Notes under the pieces: model-generated | Database searches by the model: none | Seen by the model: only the letters and a program-made list of their open reading frames with translations | Told to the model about the DNA's origin: nothing | In this document: positions 36,762 through 47,453 of the stretch, in pieces | Layout: each line of letters opens with the position of its first letter | Numbering within the stretch: the first letter of the stretch is position 1 | Origin: Oxalobacteraceae bacterium | Lineage (GTDB): Bacteria; Pseudomonadota; Gammaproteobacteria; Burkholderiales; Burkholderiaceae_D | DNA length: 64,000 nucleotides | Reading direction: 5' to 3' | Assembly: GCA_027485795.1 (NCBI GenBank) | Contig: JAIXQK010000133.1 | Coordinates: 1-64,000 of the forward strand | Translations under genes and position numbers: made by a program

Positions 36762-37700
36762 TTACTCGTCGCCCATCGCACGTTGCTGACGCTCCATGAA
36801 ATTAGCCAGCGTGTTGATGCCGCGGATTTGAAGAATATGATTGCGCACCGCGGCCTCTAACAGCACCGCAATGTTACGGCCCGCCTCAACCGGGATAATG
36901 ACTTTACGTATCGGTAAGCCGAGCACCTCTTCGGTATGCAGATCTACCGGCAGCCGTTCGTAGTTTTCTTCCAGCGTCTTGCGTCGCACCAGATGCACAA
37001 TCAGCTTTAGCCGCATCTTGCGGCGTACCGCGGTCTCGCCAAAAATAGCCCGAATGTCGAGCAAGCCGAGCCCGCGAACCTCAAGCAGGTTTTGCAGCAG
37101 CGGTGGGCAACGTCCTTCGATCATGTTGGGGGCAATGCGGGCAAACTCCACCGCATCGTCTGCCACCAGGCCATGGTTACGAGAGATGAGTTCCAAACCC
37201 AGTTCGCTCTTGCCAAGGCCAGACTCGCCGGTGATCAGCACACCAACGCCAAGCACATCCATGAACACGCCGTGCATCGTGACGCGTGCGGCCAGTTTCT
37301 TGGATAAGTACACACGCAGGAAATCGATTACCTGCGCCGCGGGCAGTGGCGTGGTCAGCAGCGGGATACGGTTTTCGTCGCAGGCTTTCAAGATGTAGGG
37401 GTGAGGCTCGAGTGCCTGCGCAATGATCAGCGCAGGTGGCTCACCCGCAATCAGTTCGCGGGTTTGATAGGCCAGACTACTTTCCGAGAGTCGTTGCAGG
37501 TAATCGTCTTCCTGATGGCCAAAGACTTGAATTCGACCCGGGTGGATCAGGTTCAAGTGCCCCACTTGGTCAGCGGCAGAGGCCGCATCGCCATGGATGA
37601 CCCGTTCGTTGCCGGATTTGCCAGCGAGCCATGCGAGGCGCAACGATGCTTGGTTATCTTCGAAGAGTTCTTGAATCGGTAGCGGGGTATTGGCGGGCAT
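36762..37700 (-). CDS. hprK: HPr kinase/phosphorylase
   Basis: 312 residues. The P-loop [19 protein letters not shown] near residue 155 and the following GLVADDAVE, plus [15 protein letters not shown], are diagnostic. It phosphorylates and dephosphorylates HPr at Ser. In proteobacteria it works with an incomplete PTS that regulates rather than transports sugars. Neighbours ptsN and rapZ support that. Confidence 0.96.
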   Translation of the reverse strand: MPANTPLPIQELFEDNQASLRLAWLAGKSGNERVIHGDAASAADQVGHLNLIHPGRIQVFGHQEDDYLQRLSESSLAYQTRELIAGEPPALIIAQALEPHPYILKACDENRIPLLTTPLPAAQVIDFLRVYLSKKLAARVTMHGVFMDVLGVGVLITGESGLGKSELGLELISRNHGLVADDAVEFARIAPNMIEGRCPPLLQNLLEVRGLGLLDIRAIFGETAVRRKMRLKLIVHLVRRKTLEENYERLPVDLHTEEVLGLPIRKVIIPVEAGRNIAVLLEAAVRNHILQIRGINTLANFMERQQRAMGDE

Positions 37701-37702
37701 GG

Positions 37703-38176
37703 TTAGGCGGCGCTACGCTCCGGAGGCTGCCAGCTGACCAAACGTTGATGCAGCGAGCCGGCATCCAGATCTTCCGCCATCGCGACGCGGAACGCTCTGT
37801 CCGAGAACATTTCCGCGATCTCCGACAAGATCTCCAAATGCTCCTGCGTCACATTGTCTGGGATCAGAAGAAAGATCAGGAGCTTGACCGGTTCGCCATC
37901 AGGTGACTCGAATGGAATTGCCTCGGACAGTCGGACAAAAGCGGCCAGTGGCGCTTTCAATCCGCGAATACGGCCGTGCGGTACCGCGACGCCGTGTCCA
38001 AGGCCTGTCGAGCCAAGTCGCTCACGGGCAAACAAATTATCCGAGACGGTCGAGCGAGCGATGCCGCAGTTGTTCTCGAAGATGAGTCCCGCTTGTTCGA
38101 AAGCGCGTTTCTTACTGGAGCATTCCAGATCGAGCACAACATTTTCGGCGGGGAGAATATGACTGAAGTGGGTCAT
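37703..38176 (-). CDS. ptsN: PTS IIA-Ntr component
   Basis: 157 residues with a single EIIA domain. [13 protein letters not shown] contains the phosphorylated His near residue 71. PtsN receives phosphate from NPr and regulates potassium transport and nitrogen-linked genes. It lies two bases upstream of hprK on the same strand. The usual hpf and rpoN genes are not upstream: the 235 bases to queF hold no gene. The start at 38176 ([12 protein letters not shown]) matches family lengths; a longer start at 38260 is unlikely. Confidence 0.93.
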   Translation of the reverse strand: MTHFSHILPAENVVLDLECSSKKRAFEQAGLIFENNCGIARSTVSDNLFARERLGSTGLGHGVAVPHGRIRGLKAPLAAFVRLSEAIPFESPDGEPVKLLIFLLIPDNVTQEHLEILSEIAEMFSDRAFRVAMAEDLDAGSLHQRLVSWQPPERSAA

Positions 38177-38411
38177 GATGCAATGCACAACAAAGCCTCG
38201 GCTCGGCATTATAGGAGCTTTCCCGGGCGCCACAAGACAAAGTCTGCTGCCCTCAGTCATCCGGAAAAATACGCCGGTGGCGAGGTCTGAATGCGGCGTC
38301 TGGACTTACGTCTCGGTAACGAGATCGGGCGCTAAATCTATACCTCTCGCCCGGCAATGGCAATCGCTTTGACCATTTTTTCGTTAGGTCTTTCGGATGC
38401 TATTGAAAACA

Positions 38412-39251
38412 CTACTGTCGGGCGTGACGGGCATTCGGCGGCATTCCGGATAGCGGAAAATTCGCGCGCCACGGATTAATGTCGATGCCGCCTCTTCGGG
38501 TGTAGCGTGCGCTCACCATCAGCTTGCTGGGCTGGCACTGTCGCTGGATATCCATGAACACACGCTCCACGCAGTGCTCGTGAAATTCCTGATGCTGTCG
38601 GAAGCCGATCAAGTATTTCAACAAACCTTCCTGATCGATCGCTGGGCCGCTATAGCGAATCTGTATGCTCGCCCAGTCCGGCTGATTGGTGACTAGACAA
38701 TTCGAACGCAGCAAGTGCGACACCAGTGACTCTTCCACTGGCGCTTGGTCGGATGCTGCGCGCAGCAACTCTGGCTCGGGCGCGTAGCGGTCAACCGCAA
38801 TATCCAAGCGGTCGAGTAGCAGGCCCTCATATTCGCCCATCAATTGCTTGCCGAAGTCTTGTGATGCGAGCAGCTTGATCTGAATCTCGGCGCCGAGTGC
38901 TGCGGATAAATCGCCTTGCAGTAGCGCGACTAGAGCTTCCTGACTTTCGATGCGCATCTGATTCAATGAATTCAGATACAACTTCATCGACTTTGACTCG
39001 ACCATATTCGGCGTATCAGCGGGCACCAGCAAGGTAGCGATGGCGACCTGCGGCTTACCACGCTGGTTGAGCCAGGAGAGCTCATAGGCGTTCCAGATAT
39101 CCATCCCGAAAAACGGTAGGGTGCCCGATAGGCCAAGTTCGGCGCGTTTCTCTGCGCGTGGCATCGGAAACAGTAGGCCAGGGTCGTAGCTGTCAGTGTA
39201 GACACTGGTTTTGCCAAGCGGTGAGTCCGCGGGAGTGGTGGCGTCATTCAT
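38412..39251 (-). CDS. queF: NADPH-dependent 7-cyano-7-deazaguanine reductase
   Basis: 279 residues, the long (tandem-fold) QueF type. The active-site block [13 protein letters not shown] carries the catalytic Cys and Asp, and [11 protein letters not shown] and [10 protein letters not shown] are family motifs. It reduces preQ0 to preQ1 for queuosine in tRNA. No other que gene is adjacent. A pair of REP-like palindromes lies upstream. Confidence 0.97.
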   Translation of the reverse strand: MNDATTPADSPLGKTSVYTDSYDPGLLFPMPRAEKRAELGLSGTLPFFGMDIWNAYELSWLNQRGKPQVAIATLLVPADTPNMVESKSMKLYLNSLNQMRIESQEALVALLQGDLSAALGAEIQIKLLASQDFGKQLMGEYEGLLLDRLDIAVDRYAPEPELLRAASDQAPVEESLVSHLLRSNCLVTNQPDWASIQIRYSGPAIDQEGLLKYLIGFRQHQEFHEHCVERVFMDIQRQCQPSKLMVSARYTRRGGIDINPWRANFPLSGMPPNARHARQ

Positions 39252-39290
39252 TGAGTAACAACCTGAGGGAGATTCAGCAAAACAAGATGG

Positions 39291-39310
39291 ATCCCAGCCT
39301 GCGCCGGGAT
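39291..39310 (-). repeat. REP-like palindrome (left member of a pair)
   Basis: ATCCCaGC-CTGC-GCCGGGAT, one arm mismatch, in the gap between ilvA and queF. By its flanks (GG on the left, AAGG on the right) it is inverted relative to the next copy at 39344. Confidence 0.75.
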
Positions 39311-39343
39311 AAGGTTGGCAAGACCATTAGCCCCTGCCACGTC

Positions 39344-39363
39344 ATCCCGGCGTAAGCCGGGAT
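39344..39363 (+). repeat. REP-like palindrome (right member of a pair)
   Basis: ATCCCGGC-GTAA-GCCGGGAT, perfect arms, preceded by CGTC and followed by CCAGG. With 39291-39310 it makes an inverted pair 33 bp apart. Confidence 0.8.
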
Positions 39364-39412
39364 CCAGGAAAAGAGCGATAGCGGCTTCGCCGCCCAACGA
39401 TCGTTGCCGCAC

Positions 39413-40936
39413 TTACAGAAATAATTTATACGCAGGATTCTCGCTCTCATCCCAAGCGCGATACCCCAGGGTCGCCAGAAACGCGCGGAAGTTCTTCATC
39501 TCCGCTTTGGGCACTTGCAGCCCCACCAGCACACGACCGACATCGCCACCCTGGCTGCGATAGTGAAATAGGCTGATGTTCCAGTTAGGCGCCATGCTGT
39601 CGAGGAAGCGCATCAAGGCGCCAGGACGCTCCGGGAATTCAAAGCGGTACAGAATTTCATTGCGCGCAAGCGCGCTCTTGCCGCCGACCAAGTGGCGAAT
39701 ATGCAGCTTCGCTAATTCATCTTGCGTCAGGTCGATGGTTTGGAAGCCCTGCTTTTTGAACAACTTGCAAATCTTTTCCGGCTCGTCACGATCCGCTACT
39801 TGCAAGCCAACGAACACATGCGCCTCTTTTTCATCGCTGATGCGGTAATTGAACTCAGTGACAGCGCGCGCCCCCACCAACTGGCAGAAGCGCTTGAAGC
39901 TGCCACGCTCCTCGGGAATCGTGACCGCGAACACCGCTTCATGTGCCTCACCCACTTCAGCGCGTTCAGCAACGAAACGTAAGCGATCGAAATTCATGTT
40001 GGCACCGCAAGCAATCGCGACCAGTGCCTGATCGCGCAGCGGCTGGCGCGCCTTTGCTGCTCGCGCAAGATACGCTTTGGCACCGGCCACCGCCAGTGCA
40101 CCGGCGGGCTCCAAAATACTGCGGGTATCGGTAAACACATCCTTGATGGCGGCGCACACATCGTCGGTGTCGACCAGCACAATCTCATCGACTACTTGCT
40201 TGGCAAGACGGAAGGTTTCTTCACCGACTTGCTTGACTGCAGTGCCATCGGAGAACAAGCCGACATCATTCAGCACCACCCGCCGGCCTGCTTTGAGCGA
40301 GCGTGCCATGGCATCAGAATCCGTAGTCTGCACGCCGATCACTTTGATGTCCGGCCGCACAGCTTTGATATAAGCGCCAATCCCACCGATCAGGCCACCG
40401 CCACCAATCGCGACAAACACTGCGTGAATCGGGCCAGCGTGCTGCCGCAGAATTTCCATGGCGATAGTGCCTTGACCTGCAATCACTTCCGGGTCATCAA
40501 ACGGATGCACGAAGGTGAGCTTTTCTTTTTTCTCCAAATGCAACGCGTGCTGGTAGGCGTCTGAATAAGACTCACCCGACAACACGACTTCACCACCGCG
40601 CGCACGCACGGCTTCAATCTTGAGCGCCGGTGTGGTGGTGGGCATCACAATCACTGCACGACAGCCGAGTGTTTTAGCGGATAGCGCGACCCCCTGCGCA
40701 TGATTACCCGCCGAGGCGCAAATCACTCCACGCCTGAGTTGTGCGGGTGTCAACTGCGCCATCTTGTTGTACGCTCCTCGTAACTTGAAGCTGAACACGC
40801 TTTGCATATCCTCGCGTTTCAGGTAGATACGATTGCCAGTACGGTTCGAGAGCGTGGGTGCAAGCTCAAGCGGTGTCTCAACCGCAACGTCATACACGCG
40901 CGATGTGAGAATTTTCTTCAGATAGCTGGTCGTCAT
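39413..40936 (-). CDS. ilvA: Threonine ammonia-lyase, biosynthetic
   Basis: 507 residues. The PLP lysine lies in KREDMQSVFSFKLRGAYNKM near residue 58; the glycine loop is SAGNHAQGVA and the Ser-loop GGGGLIGG. The C-terminal third holds two ACT-like regulatory domains (EERGSFKRFCQLVG and RFEFPERPGALMRFLDSM), the form inhibited by isoleucine. It makes 2-oxobutanoate for isoleucine. Confidence 0.97.
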   Translation of the reverse strand: MTTSYLKKILTSRVYDVAVETPLELAPTLSNRTGNRIYLKREDMQSVFSFKLRGAYNKMAQLTPAQLRRGVICASAGNHAQGVALSAKTLGCRAVIVMPTTTPALKIEAVRARGGEVVLSGESYSDAYQHALHLEKKEKLTFVHPFDDPEVIAGQGTIAMEILRQHAGPIHAVFVAIGGGGLIGGIGAYIKAVRPDIKVIGVQTTDSDAMARSLKAGRRVVLNDVGLFSDGTAVKQVGEETFRLAKQVVDEIVLVDTDDVCAAIKDVFTDTRSILEPAGALAVAGAKAYLARAAKARQPLRDQALVAIACGANMNFDRLRFVAERAEVGEAHEAVFAVTIPEERGSFKRFCQLVGARAVTEFNYRISDEKEAHVFVGLQVADRDEPEKICKLFKKQGFQTIDLTQDELAKLHIRHLVGGKSALARNEILYRFEFPERPGALMRFLDSMAPNWNISLFHYRSQGGDVGRVLVGLQVPKAEMKNFRAFLATLGYRAWDESENPAYKLFL

Positions 40937-40990
40937 AGTCTTCGATTATAAAGGACGCCTTTTGCGCTTCTTCCACAGTTTTTGCCTCGC

Positions 40991-41479
40991 ATGCTGGAAT
41001 CACAGCTGAGCGCGATACTCGCCACGCTGGCATTGCCCGCGGTCGGGCTGCCGGCGCTGTTTGTCGTCTGCCTGCTCTCGGCGACGCTGTTGCCAATGGG
41101 TTCAGAGCCCGCACTGTTCGCACTGGTGAAGGCCAATCCAGAGTTGTTCTGGATCGCCTTAGTCGTTGCCACCGTCGGCAATACGCTGGGGGGTGTAATC
41201 AATTATGCGATGGGGCTTGGTGCCAAGCGTGCCTTCACGCGTGAGCGCGAAACCCGCTGGTTTGCCTGGTTGCAGCGATTCGGCCCCAAGACCTTGCTGC
41301 TGTCCTGGTTGCCGGTGATTGGCGACCCGCTATGTGCACTGGCCGGATGGCTGGCGATGCCGTTCTGGCCCTGCGTGCTGTGGATGGCGATCGGCAAACT
41401 GCTGCGCTACGCCACCATCACCACCTTTCTGCTGTGGGTGCCGGATAGCTTCTGGCGCGCAATGCTACTGATGGCGTAA
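40991..41479 (+). CDS. YqaA family membrane protein
   Basis: 162 residues with about four hydrophobic segments. GNTLGGVINYAMGLG and the SWLPVIGDPLCALAGWL block match YqaA/DedA-like (SNARE-associated) proteins; the conserved Pro and Asp of this re-entrant-loop family are visible in LPVIGDPL. The function of YqaA is unknown; DedA relatives are lipid scramblases or transporters. It is divergent from ilvA with a 54-bp gap. Confidence 0.85.
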   Translation: MLESQLSAILATLALPAVGLPALFVVCLLSATLLPMGSEPALFALVKANPELFWIALVVATVGNTLGGVINYAMGLGAKRAFTRERETRWFAWLQRFGPKTLLLSWLPVIGDPLCALAGWLAMPFWPCVLWMAIGKLLRYATITTFLLWVPDSFWRAMLLMA

Positions 41480-41575
41480 TTGACGTTAATTCCTCACCAA
41501 AGCAAAGGTCTAAGCTGCTTTTTTGTGCATTGCAATGAGCTAAAATGACAACTTCGCATCACCCGCCGCCGCATC

Positions 41576-44500
41576 ATGAACGTACCTTTGCAATTCCAGG
41601 CAGTCTTGGCCGATACCCCGCCGCACGACGAGACGACACGGCTACGCGAGATTCCCTATAACTACACCTCGTTCTCCGACCGTGAGATCGTGATCCGGCT
41701 GCTCGGCTCGTCTGCTTGGGATCTGATCTCCCAACTACGCAGCCTTCGCCAGACCGGACGCTCCGCGCGCATGCTGTACGAGGTATTGGGCGACATCTGG
41801 GTGGTTCAGCGCAACCCTTATCTGCAAGACGATTTGCTCGATAACCCTTCCCGCCGCGAAGCACTGATCGATGCGCTGTATCACCGCTTGAATGAAGTGG
41901 ATCGTCGTCGCATGGTGGCCGAGGATGACCACACCATCGAACCTGAAATCAAGCAGCGCAAGCAACATGTGGCCACGCTGATCGAACTGGCGCGACAAGC
42001 CGTGAAAGATTTCGCTACCGATTTTGACCGCATGCGTGAACTACGCCGACGTGCCCGCCGTGTGCTTGGTCGTTACACCGCGGCTGACAACATCAAGTTC
42101 GATGGCATGTCTCGTGTGTCGCATGTCACCGATGCCACCGACTGGCGCGTCGAATATCCCTTTGTTGTACTTACGCCCGACGCTGAAGAGGAAGTCGCTG
42201 GTTTGGTGAAGGCTTGTATCGAGCTGGGCTTGACCATCATCCCCAGAGGCGGTGGCACGGGCTACACCGGCGGCGCGATTCCCTTGACCCCGCTATCAGC
42301 CGTCATCAATACCGAAAAACTCGAAGACCTGGGCGAGATCGACATCATTCGTTTGCCCAGTGTCGATCGCGAATACGCCACGATTTACACGGGTGCGGGC
42401 GTAGTGACGCGTCGCGTGGCAGATGCTGCAGAGCCCGCTGGCTTTGTATTTGCGGTTGACCCGACGTCGGCCGATGCCTCGTGCATTGGCGGCAACATCG
42501 CCATGAACGCCGGCGGAAAAAAAGCAGTGTTGTGGGGTACGGCGCTCGATAACCTCGCCAGTTGGCGCATGGTTGATCCGAACGGTGATTGGCTCGAGGT
42601 CACGCGCTTGGATCACAACCTCGGCAAAATTCACGAAGCGCCGCTCGTACGCTTCAAGCTCGAGTGGACTCATCCAGCCGAGCGCGGTCGACGACAGTCG
42701 CCTTTTCGTACCGAGGTACTCGAGATCGAGGGGCATCGTTTTCGCAAGCAGGGTTTAGGTAAGGACGTTACCGATAAATTCCTTGCTGGCTTGCCCGGTG
42801 TGCAAAAGGAAGGCACCGATGGTCTGATTACCTCCGCGCGTTGGATTCTGCACCGCATGCCGAGCCACACGCGTACCGTGTGTCTCGAGTTCTTCGGGCA
42901 GGCGCGCGACGCCATACCGTCGATTGTCGAGATCAAGGATTTTCTGGACCAAGAAACGAATAAAGGCGGCGCGGTACTGGCCGGTTTGGAGCATCTCGAC
43001 GAGCGCTACCTGCGCGCAGTGGGATACGCCACCAAATCCAAACGTGGCGTACTGCCGAAAATGATCATTCTTGGCGATATCGTGGGTGACGATGAAGATG
43101 CAGTTGCACGCGCTGCCTCCGAGGTCATCCGACTTGCTAACACGCGTGTTGGCGAGGGCTTCGTTGCGGTCAGTCCCGAGGCGCGCAAGAAATTTTGGCT
43201 GGATCGTGCGCGTACTGCTGCCATCGCGCGTCATACCAACGCCTTCAAGATCAATGAAGATGTTGTGATACCACTCGACCGCATGGGCGAGTACACCGAT
43301 GGCATCGAGCGCATTAACATCGAGCTCTCGATCGCCAACAAGCTGAAGCTGGTCAGCGAGTTACAGACGTTTTTCACAAAGGGCCAGCTGCCGCTCGGTA
43401 AGCATGATGATGCCGAAGGTATCGAGATACCACCCGCCGAGCTGCTGGAAGATCGAGTTGGCGAGGCCATCGATTTGCTGTCGCGAGTACAAATGCGCTG
43501 GTCATGGTTGCTGGGCAGTCTCGACAAGCCGCTGAAAGATGTGCAAACCGCTTGGCACGAGTTTGGTCTGGATGCGTTAACACCCGTGATCGATGCGCGT
43601 ATCGCAGCGAACCCAAGCGCAACCATATTCGATGTCGTGCAAGACCGCAGCTTGCGCGTGTCTTGGAAACAAGAGTTACGCGCGCCATTGCGCCATATCT
43701 TCGGTGGCGCAGCATTCAAGCCCATCCTTGAAGAATGCAATGCAATCCACCAGCGCGTGCTGCGAGGTCGTGTGTTCGTCGCGCTGCACATGCACGCCGG
43801 TGACGGCAATGTGCACACCAACTTGCCGGTTAACTCCGACGACTACCAGATGCTCAAGGACGCTCATGCGGCGGTCGAGCGCATCATGGCGCTGGCGCGT
43901 GCACTCAATGGTGTGATCTCGGGTGAGCACGGTATCGGCATCACCAAGCTAGAGTTCTTGACCGACGACGAGATCGCCGAGTTTCGCGACTACAAACAGC
44001 GTATTGACCCCGAGGGCCGTTTCAACAAGGGCAAGCTGCTGCCGAATGCAGATCTGCGAAATGCCTATACGCCATCCTTTGGGTTAATGGGCCATGAGTC
44101 CTTGATCCTGCAGCAAAGCGATATTGGCGCGATCTCGAATAGCGTCAAAGATTGCCTACGCTGCGGCAAGTGCAAGCCAGTCTGTGCAACCCATGTGCCA
44201 CGCGCCAACTTGCTTTACTCACCGCGCAACAAGATTCTTGCGACCTCATTGTTGATTGAGGCGTTCTTGTACGAAGAGCAAACTCGTCGCGGTATCTCGA
44301 TTCGGCACTGGGAGGAATTCGAGGACGTTGGTGATCACTGCACGGTGTGCCATAAGTGTGCCAACCCTTGTCCGGTCGATATCGATTTCGGCGATGTGTC
44401 GATGAATATGCGCAATTTGCTGCGCAAAATGGGTAAGCGTTCTTTCAACCCCGGTAAGCGCGCGGCGATGTTTTTCTTGAACGCGACCGACCCGGCAACG

Positions 44501-45565
44501 ATCAATGTCACGCGTCAGATAATGATTGGCGTGGGCTACAAGGTTCAGCGTTTCGCGAGCGATCTGCTGAAAAAAATCGTGAACAAGCAAACCAAGGCGC
44601 CCCCCGCTACTGTCGGCAAGCCGGCAGTACGAGAGCAAGTCATCCATTTCATCAACAAAAAAATGCCGGGCAAGCTGCCGAATAAAACTGCGCGCGCACT
44701 ACTCGATATTGAAGACAACAACTTCGTACCGATTATTCGCGACCCCAAGGCCACCACCGTCGATTCAGAGGCGGTGTTCTATTTCCCCGGCTGCGGTTCG
44801 GAGCGTTTGTTTTCGCAAGTGGGTCTGGCGACACAAGCGATGCTGTGGCAGGTGGGTGTGCAGACCGTACTGCCCCCAGGTTACTTGTGCTGCGGTTATC
44901 CGCAGCGCGGCAGCGGTGATTACGACAAGGCAGAAAAAATTATCACTGATAACCGCGTGCTGTTTCATCGGATGGCAAATACGCTCAACTATCTCGACAT
45001 AAAGACTGTAGTGGTATCGTGCGGCACCTGCTACGATCAGCTGCAGGGCTATGAGTTCGACAAGATCTTCCCGGGTTGCCGCATCGTGGATATCCATGAA
45101 TTCCTACTCGAGAAAGGCGTCAAGCTGGAAGGCATCAGCGGTACCCGCTACCTTTACCATGATCCCTGCCATAGCCCGATGAAGCAGCAAGATCCCTTGA
45201 AGACGGTGAATGCACTGATTACTACTGCGGACGCACAGAAGATCGAGAAAAATGATCGTTGCTGCGGGGAGTCCGGTACCTTGGCGGTCACGCGTCCGGA
45301 TATTTCGACGCAGGTGCGTTTTCGTAAGGAGGCCGAGATCATCAAGGGAGCAGACAAATTGCGTGTTGATGGCTTCAAAGGCGATGTGAAGATCCTGACC
45401 TCTTGCCCATCGTGCCTGCAGGGTCTGTCGCGTTATGACGAAGATGCAAATACGGAAGCGGATTACATCGTGGTGGAAATTGCACGTCATCTGCTCGGTG
45501 AAGATTGGCTGCCTGAGTATGTCGCGCGCGCCAATGAAGGCGGTATCGAGCGGGTACTGGTTTGA
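41576..45565 (+). CDS. Giant FAD/Fe-S oxidoreductase fusion (DUF3683 type)
   Basis: 1329 residues. In order: an N-terminal DUF3683 region (1-190, [15 protein letters not shown]); a PCMH-type FAD domain from about 198 ([15 protein letters not shown] near 224); an FAD-oxidase C domain with [10 protein letters not shown] and [10 protein letters not shown] near 740-785; two 4Fe-4S motifs, [11 protein letters not shown] near 859 and [11 protein letters not shown] near 921; and a C-terminal CCG cysteine-rich part with PGCGSER near 1068, CCGYPQRGS near 1104, SCGTC near 1148, DPCHSP near 1197 and CCGESG near 1229. It joins in one chain the flavin and Fe-S subunits of glycolate or D-lactate oxidases (GlcD and GlcF). 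The substrate is unknown. A HIT gene follows with overlap. Confidence 0.9.
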   Translation: MNVPLQFQAVLADTPPHDETTRLREIPYNYTSFSDREIVIRLLGSSAWDLISQLRSLRQTGRSARMLYEVLGDIWVVQRNPYLQDDLLDNPSRREALIDALYHRLNEVDRRRMVAEDDHTIEPEIKQRKQHVATLIELARQAVKDFATDFDRMRELRRRARRVLGRYTAADNIKFDGMSRVSHVTDATDWRVEYPFVVLTPDAEEEVAGLVKACIELGLTIIPRGGGTGYTGGAIPLTPLSAVINTEKLEDLGEIDIIRLPSVDREYATIYTGAGVVTRRVADAAEPAGFVFAVDPTSADASCIGGNIAMNAGGKKAVLWGTALDNLASWRMVDPNGDWLEVTRLDHNLGKIHEAPLVRFKLEWTHPAERGRRQSPFRTEVLEIEGHRFRKQGLGKDVTDKFLAGLPGVQKEGTDGLITSARWILHRMPSHTRTVCLEFFGQARDAIPSIVEIKDFLDQETNKGGAVLAGLEHLDERYLRAVGYATKSKRGVLPKMIILGDIVGDDEDAVARAASEVIRLANTRVGEGFVAVSPEARKKFWLDRARTAAIARHTNAFKINEDVVIPLDRMGEYTDGIERINIELSIANKLKLVSELQTFFTKGQLPLGKHDDAEGIEIPPAELLEDRVGEAIDLLSRVQMRWSWLLGSLDKPLKDVQTAWHEFGLDALTPVIDARIAANPSATIFDVVQDRSLRVSWKQELRAPLRHIFGGAAFKPILEECNAIHQRVLRGRVFVALHMHAGDGNVHTNLPVNSDDYQMLKDAHAAVERIMALARALNGVISGEHGIGITKLEFLTDDEIAEFRDYKQRIDPEGRFNKGKLLPNADLRNAYTPSFGLMGHESLILQQSDIGAISNSVKDCLRCGKCKPVCATHVPRANLLYSPRNKILATSLLIEAFLYEEQTRRGISIRHWEEFEDVGDHCTVCHKCANPCPVDIDFGDVSMNMRNLLRKMGKRSFNPGKRAAMFFLNATDPATINVTRQIMIGVGYKVQRFASDLLKKIVNKQTKAPPATVGKPAVREQVIHFINKKMPGKLPNKTARALLDIEDNNFVPIIRDPKATTVDSEAVFYFPGCGSERLFSQVGLATQAMLWQVGVQTVLPPGYLCCGYPQRGSGDYDKAEKIITDNRVLFHRMANTLNYLDIKTVVVSCGTCYDQLQGYEFDKIFPGCRIVDIHEFLLEKGVKLEGISGTRYLYHDPCHSPMKQQDPLKTVNALITTADAQKIEKNDRCCGESGTLAVTRPDISTQVRFRKEAEIIKGADKLRVDGFKGDVKILTSCPSCLQGLSRYDEDANTEADYIVVEIARHLLGEDWLPEYVARANEGGIERVLV

Positions 45566-46017
45566 GTACGGCCATCCCGGAAAACAGTGCAGATCGCTGC
45601 GAGCTTTGTACCAGCCCGGGCGGTGAATTGCTGCATCAGGCAGCGCAGTTTCGTGTGGTTCTGGTCGATGATGAGAACTACCCCGGCTTCTGCCGCGTCA
45701 TCTGGAGCGCGCATGTGAAAGAAGTGACGGATTTGCCCGAACTCGATCGCATGCTGCTGATGGATGTGCTCTGGCAGGTCGAGCAAGTCGTGCGTGATGT
45801 CATGCAGCCAGAGAAGATTAACCTCGCCAGTTTCGGCAACATGGTGCCGCATGTGCACTGGCATATCATCCCGCGCTACGTCGATGATGCGCATTTCCCT
45901 CAACCGGTCTGGGGGCAGGCTCAGCGCTCGCCTCAGGCCGCGTCACTGCAAGTCAGGCGCGAGCGAATCGATGGATTGCGTGCCAAAATGCAGCAAAAGC
46001 TGGCTACTTATCCCTAA
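45562..46017 (+). CDS. HIT family nucleotide-binding protein
   Basis: 151 residues; [13 protein letters not shown] is the HxHxH active-site triad. An N-terminal CELC pair may bind zinc. HIT proteins hydrolyse nucleotide conjugates such as AMP-lysine or dinucleoside polyphosphates. It begins at a TTG (45562) overlapping the stop of the large oxidoreductase; no nearby ATG gives a full domain, so TTG is accepted. Confidence 0.88.
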   Translation: MSTAIPENSADRCELCTSPGGELLHQAAQFRVVLVDDENYPGFCRVIWSAHVKEVTDLPELDRMLLMDVLWQVEQVVRDVMQPEKINLASFGNMVPHVHWHIIPRYVDDAHFPQPVWGQAQRSPQAASLQVRRERIDGLRAKMQQKLATYP

Positions 46018-46046
46018 CGGTTACGCCGCCCTGTCGACAATACTGG

Positions 46047-46066
46047 ATCCCGGCCTTCGCCGGGAT
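46047..46066 (-). repeat. REP-like palindrome (left member of a pair)
   Basis: ATCCCGGC-CTTC-GCCGGGAT, perfect arms, preceded by TGG and followed by AACG. Inverted relative to the copy at 46153. Confidence 0.8.
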
Positions 46067-46152
46067 AACGATTTAGGAAGCGTCGCTCGTTGAACTGGCA
46101 TTCTGGAGTGGGTTGGGCTGAAGATTTACCAAGCATCGCTCGTTGAACTGTC

Positions 46153-46172
46153 ATCCCGGCGAAGGCCGGGAT
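46153..46172 (+). repeat. REP-like palindrome (right member of a pair)
   Basis: ATCCCGGC-GAAG-GCCGGGAT, perfect arms, preceded by TGTC and followed by CCATAG. The preceding 20 bases (GCATCGCTCGTTGAACTG) nearly repeat 46080-46097. Confidence 0.8.
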
Positions 46173-46247
46173 CCATAGGTGAGCCACGCTACGCAGCATC
46201 ATTCAAAGTTTCCGGGTTAATTCGCGCCCTTATATGAAGGACAAGCA

Positions 46248-46649
46248 GTGAGCACTTCTCCCATTCCCACGTCGATCACGCTGCATAAAGCCTCGCGTAC
46301 GCTGGAGCTAAGCTACGACGACCAGAACTATCCGCTGCCATTCGAGTTCCTGCGCGTGCTATCACCATCGGCGGAGGTGCGTGGTCATGGACCGGGACAG
46401 GAGACGCTACAGACCGGCAAGCGCCTGGTCGAGATCACTGCGATCGAGCCAGTGGGTCACTACGCGATTCGGCCGGTATTCTCCGATGGCCATGACAGCG
46501 GTATTTATTCATGGGACTTGCTGCACAGCTTCTGCCTGAACCTGGAAGCCCTGTGGGAAGACTACCTGCGACGACTTGAGGCAGCGGGGCATGATCGTGA
46601 ATCCGGCCGCGATGTAGCGATGGTCACACAAGGAAAGGGTTGCGGTTGA
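46248..46649 (+). CDS. DUF971 / gamma-butyrobetaine hydroxylase-like N-domain protein
   Basis: 133 residues from a GTG start with GAAGGA upstream. [25 protein letters not shown] and [10 protein letters not shown] are family features. DUF971 is the N-terminal domain of gamma-butyrobetaine hydroxylase-like enzymes, but this protein has no catalytic oxygenase domain. It lies 49 bp upstream of ubiE. Function unknown; a link to Fe-S proteins has been suggested for the family. It ends at 46649. Confidence 0.85.
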   Translation: MSTSPIPTSITLHKASRTLELSYDDQNYPLPFEFLRVLSPSAEVRGHGPGQETLQTGKRLVEITAIEPVGHYAIRPVFSDGHDSGIYSWDLLHSFCLNLEALWEDYLRRLEAAGHDRESGRDVAMVTQGKGCG

Positions 46650-46698
46650 TTTGTATAATCCGTCACCGCCTCCGACCGCCACAAGCATCCCCCACACC

Positions 46699-47430
46699 AT
46701 GTCACAGACCCATTTCGGCTATCAGGAAGTTCCAGAAGCACAAAAAGTAAAAAAAGTAGCCGAGGTTTTTCATTCGGTCGCTTCTAATTACGATGTGATG
46801 AATGACCTGATGTCCGCAGGTCTGCATCGACTGTGGAAGGCATTCACCATCTCGCAAGCCGGCATACGCCCGGGCTTCAAGGTGCTGGATATTGCTGCGG
46901 GTACCGGGGATCTCACTGTAGCGTTTGCAAAACGCGCTGGCCCTAGTGGACAGGTGTGGCACACCGACATCAATGAGTCGATGCTTCGGGTCGGGCGCGA
47001 CCGCATGATCAACCAAGGGCTGTTGCTGCCCACCTTGATTTGTGATGCGGAGCATTTACCTTTTCCAGACAATTACTTCGATCGTGTTTCGGTGGCCTTC
47101 GGTCTGCGCAACATGACGCACAAAGAACTGGCCTTGGCTGAGATGCGCCGTGTACTGAAGCCCGGCGGTAAGCTGTTGGTACTCGAGTTTTCCAAGGTCG
47201 CAGCGCCGCTGCAAAAGCCATATGACCTGTACTCGTTCAAGGTACTGCCGTGGCTAGGCCAGAAGATTGCTGATGACGCCGATAGCTACCGCTATTTGGC
47301 TGAGTCGATTCGCATGCATCCGGATCAAGAGACCTTGAAATCGATGATGCAGGAGGCGGGTCTGGAGCGTGTCGAGTATTTCAATCTGACGGCAGGTGTG
47401 GCGGCACTGCACGTTGGGGCCAAGCTTTGA
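46699..47430 (+). CDS. ubiE: Demethylmenaquinone/ubiquinone C-methyltransferase UbiE
   Basis: 243 residues. The SAM loop [20 protein letters not shown], the UbiE-specific [22 protein letters not shown] and [27 protein letters not shown] are diagnostic. It methylates the ring in ubiquinone synthesis. The start at 46699 is ATGTCACAGACC. It is followed by ubiJ and ubiB, the usual operon. Confidence 0.97.
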   Translation: MSQTHFGYQEVPEAQKVKKVAEVFHSVASNYDVMNDLMSAGLHRLWKAFTISQAGIRPGFKVLDIAAGTGDLTVAFAKRAGPSGQVWHTDINESMLRVGRDRMINQGLLLPTLICDAEHLPFPDNYFDRVSVAFGLRNMTHKELALAEMRRVLKPGGKLLVLEFSKVAAPLQKPYDLYSFKVLPWLGQKIADDADSYRYLAESIRMHPDQETLKSMMQEAGLERVEYFNLTAGVAALHVGAKL

Positions 47431-47453
47431 GCGCGGATCCACAACGAAAAAAT

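Noticed and set aside
39291-39363. Possible short CRISPR-like array
   Set aside because: Only two copies, in opposite orientation, each itself a palindrome; no direct repeats with equal spacers and no cas genes.
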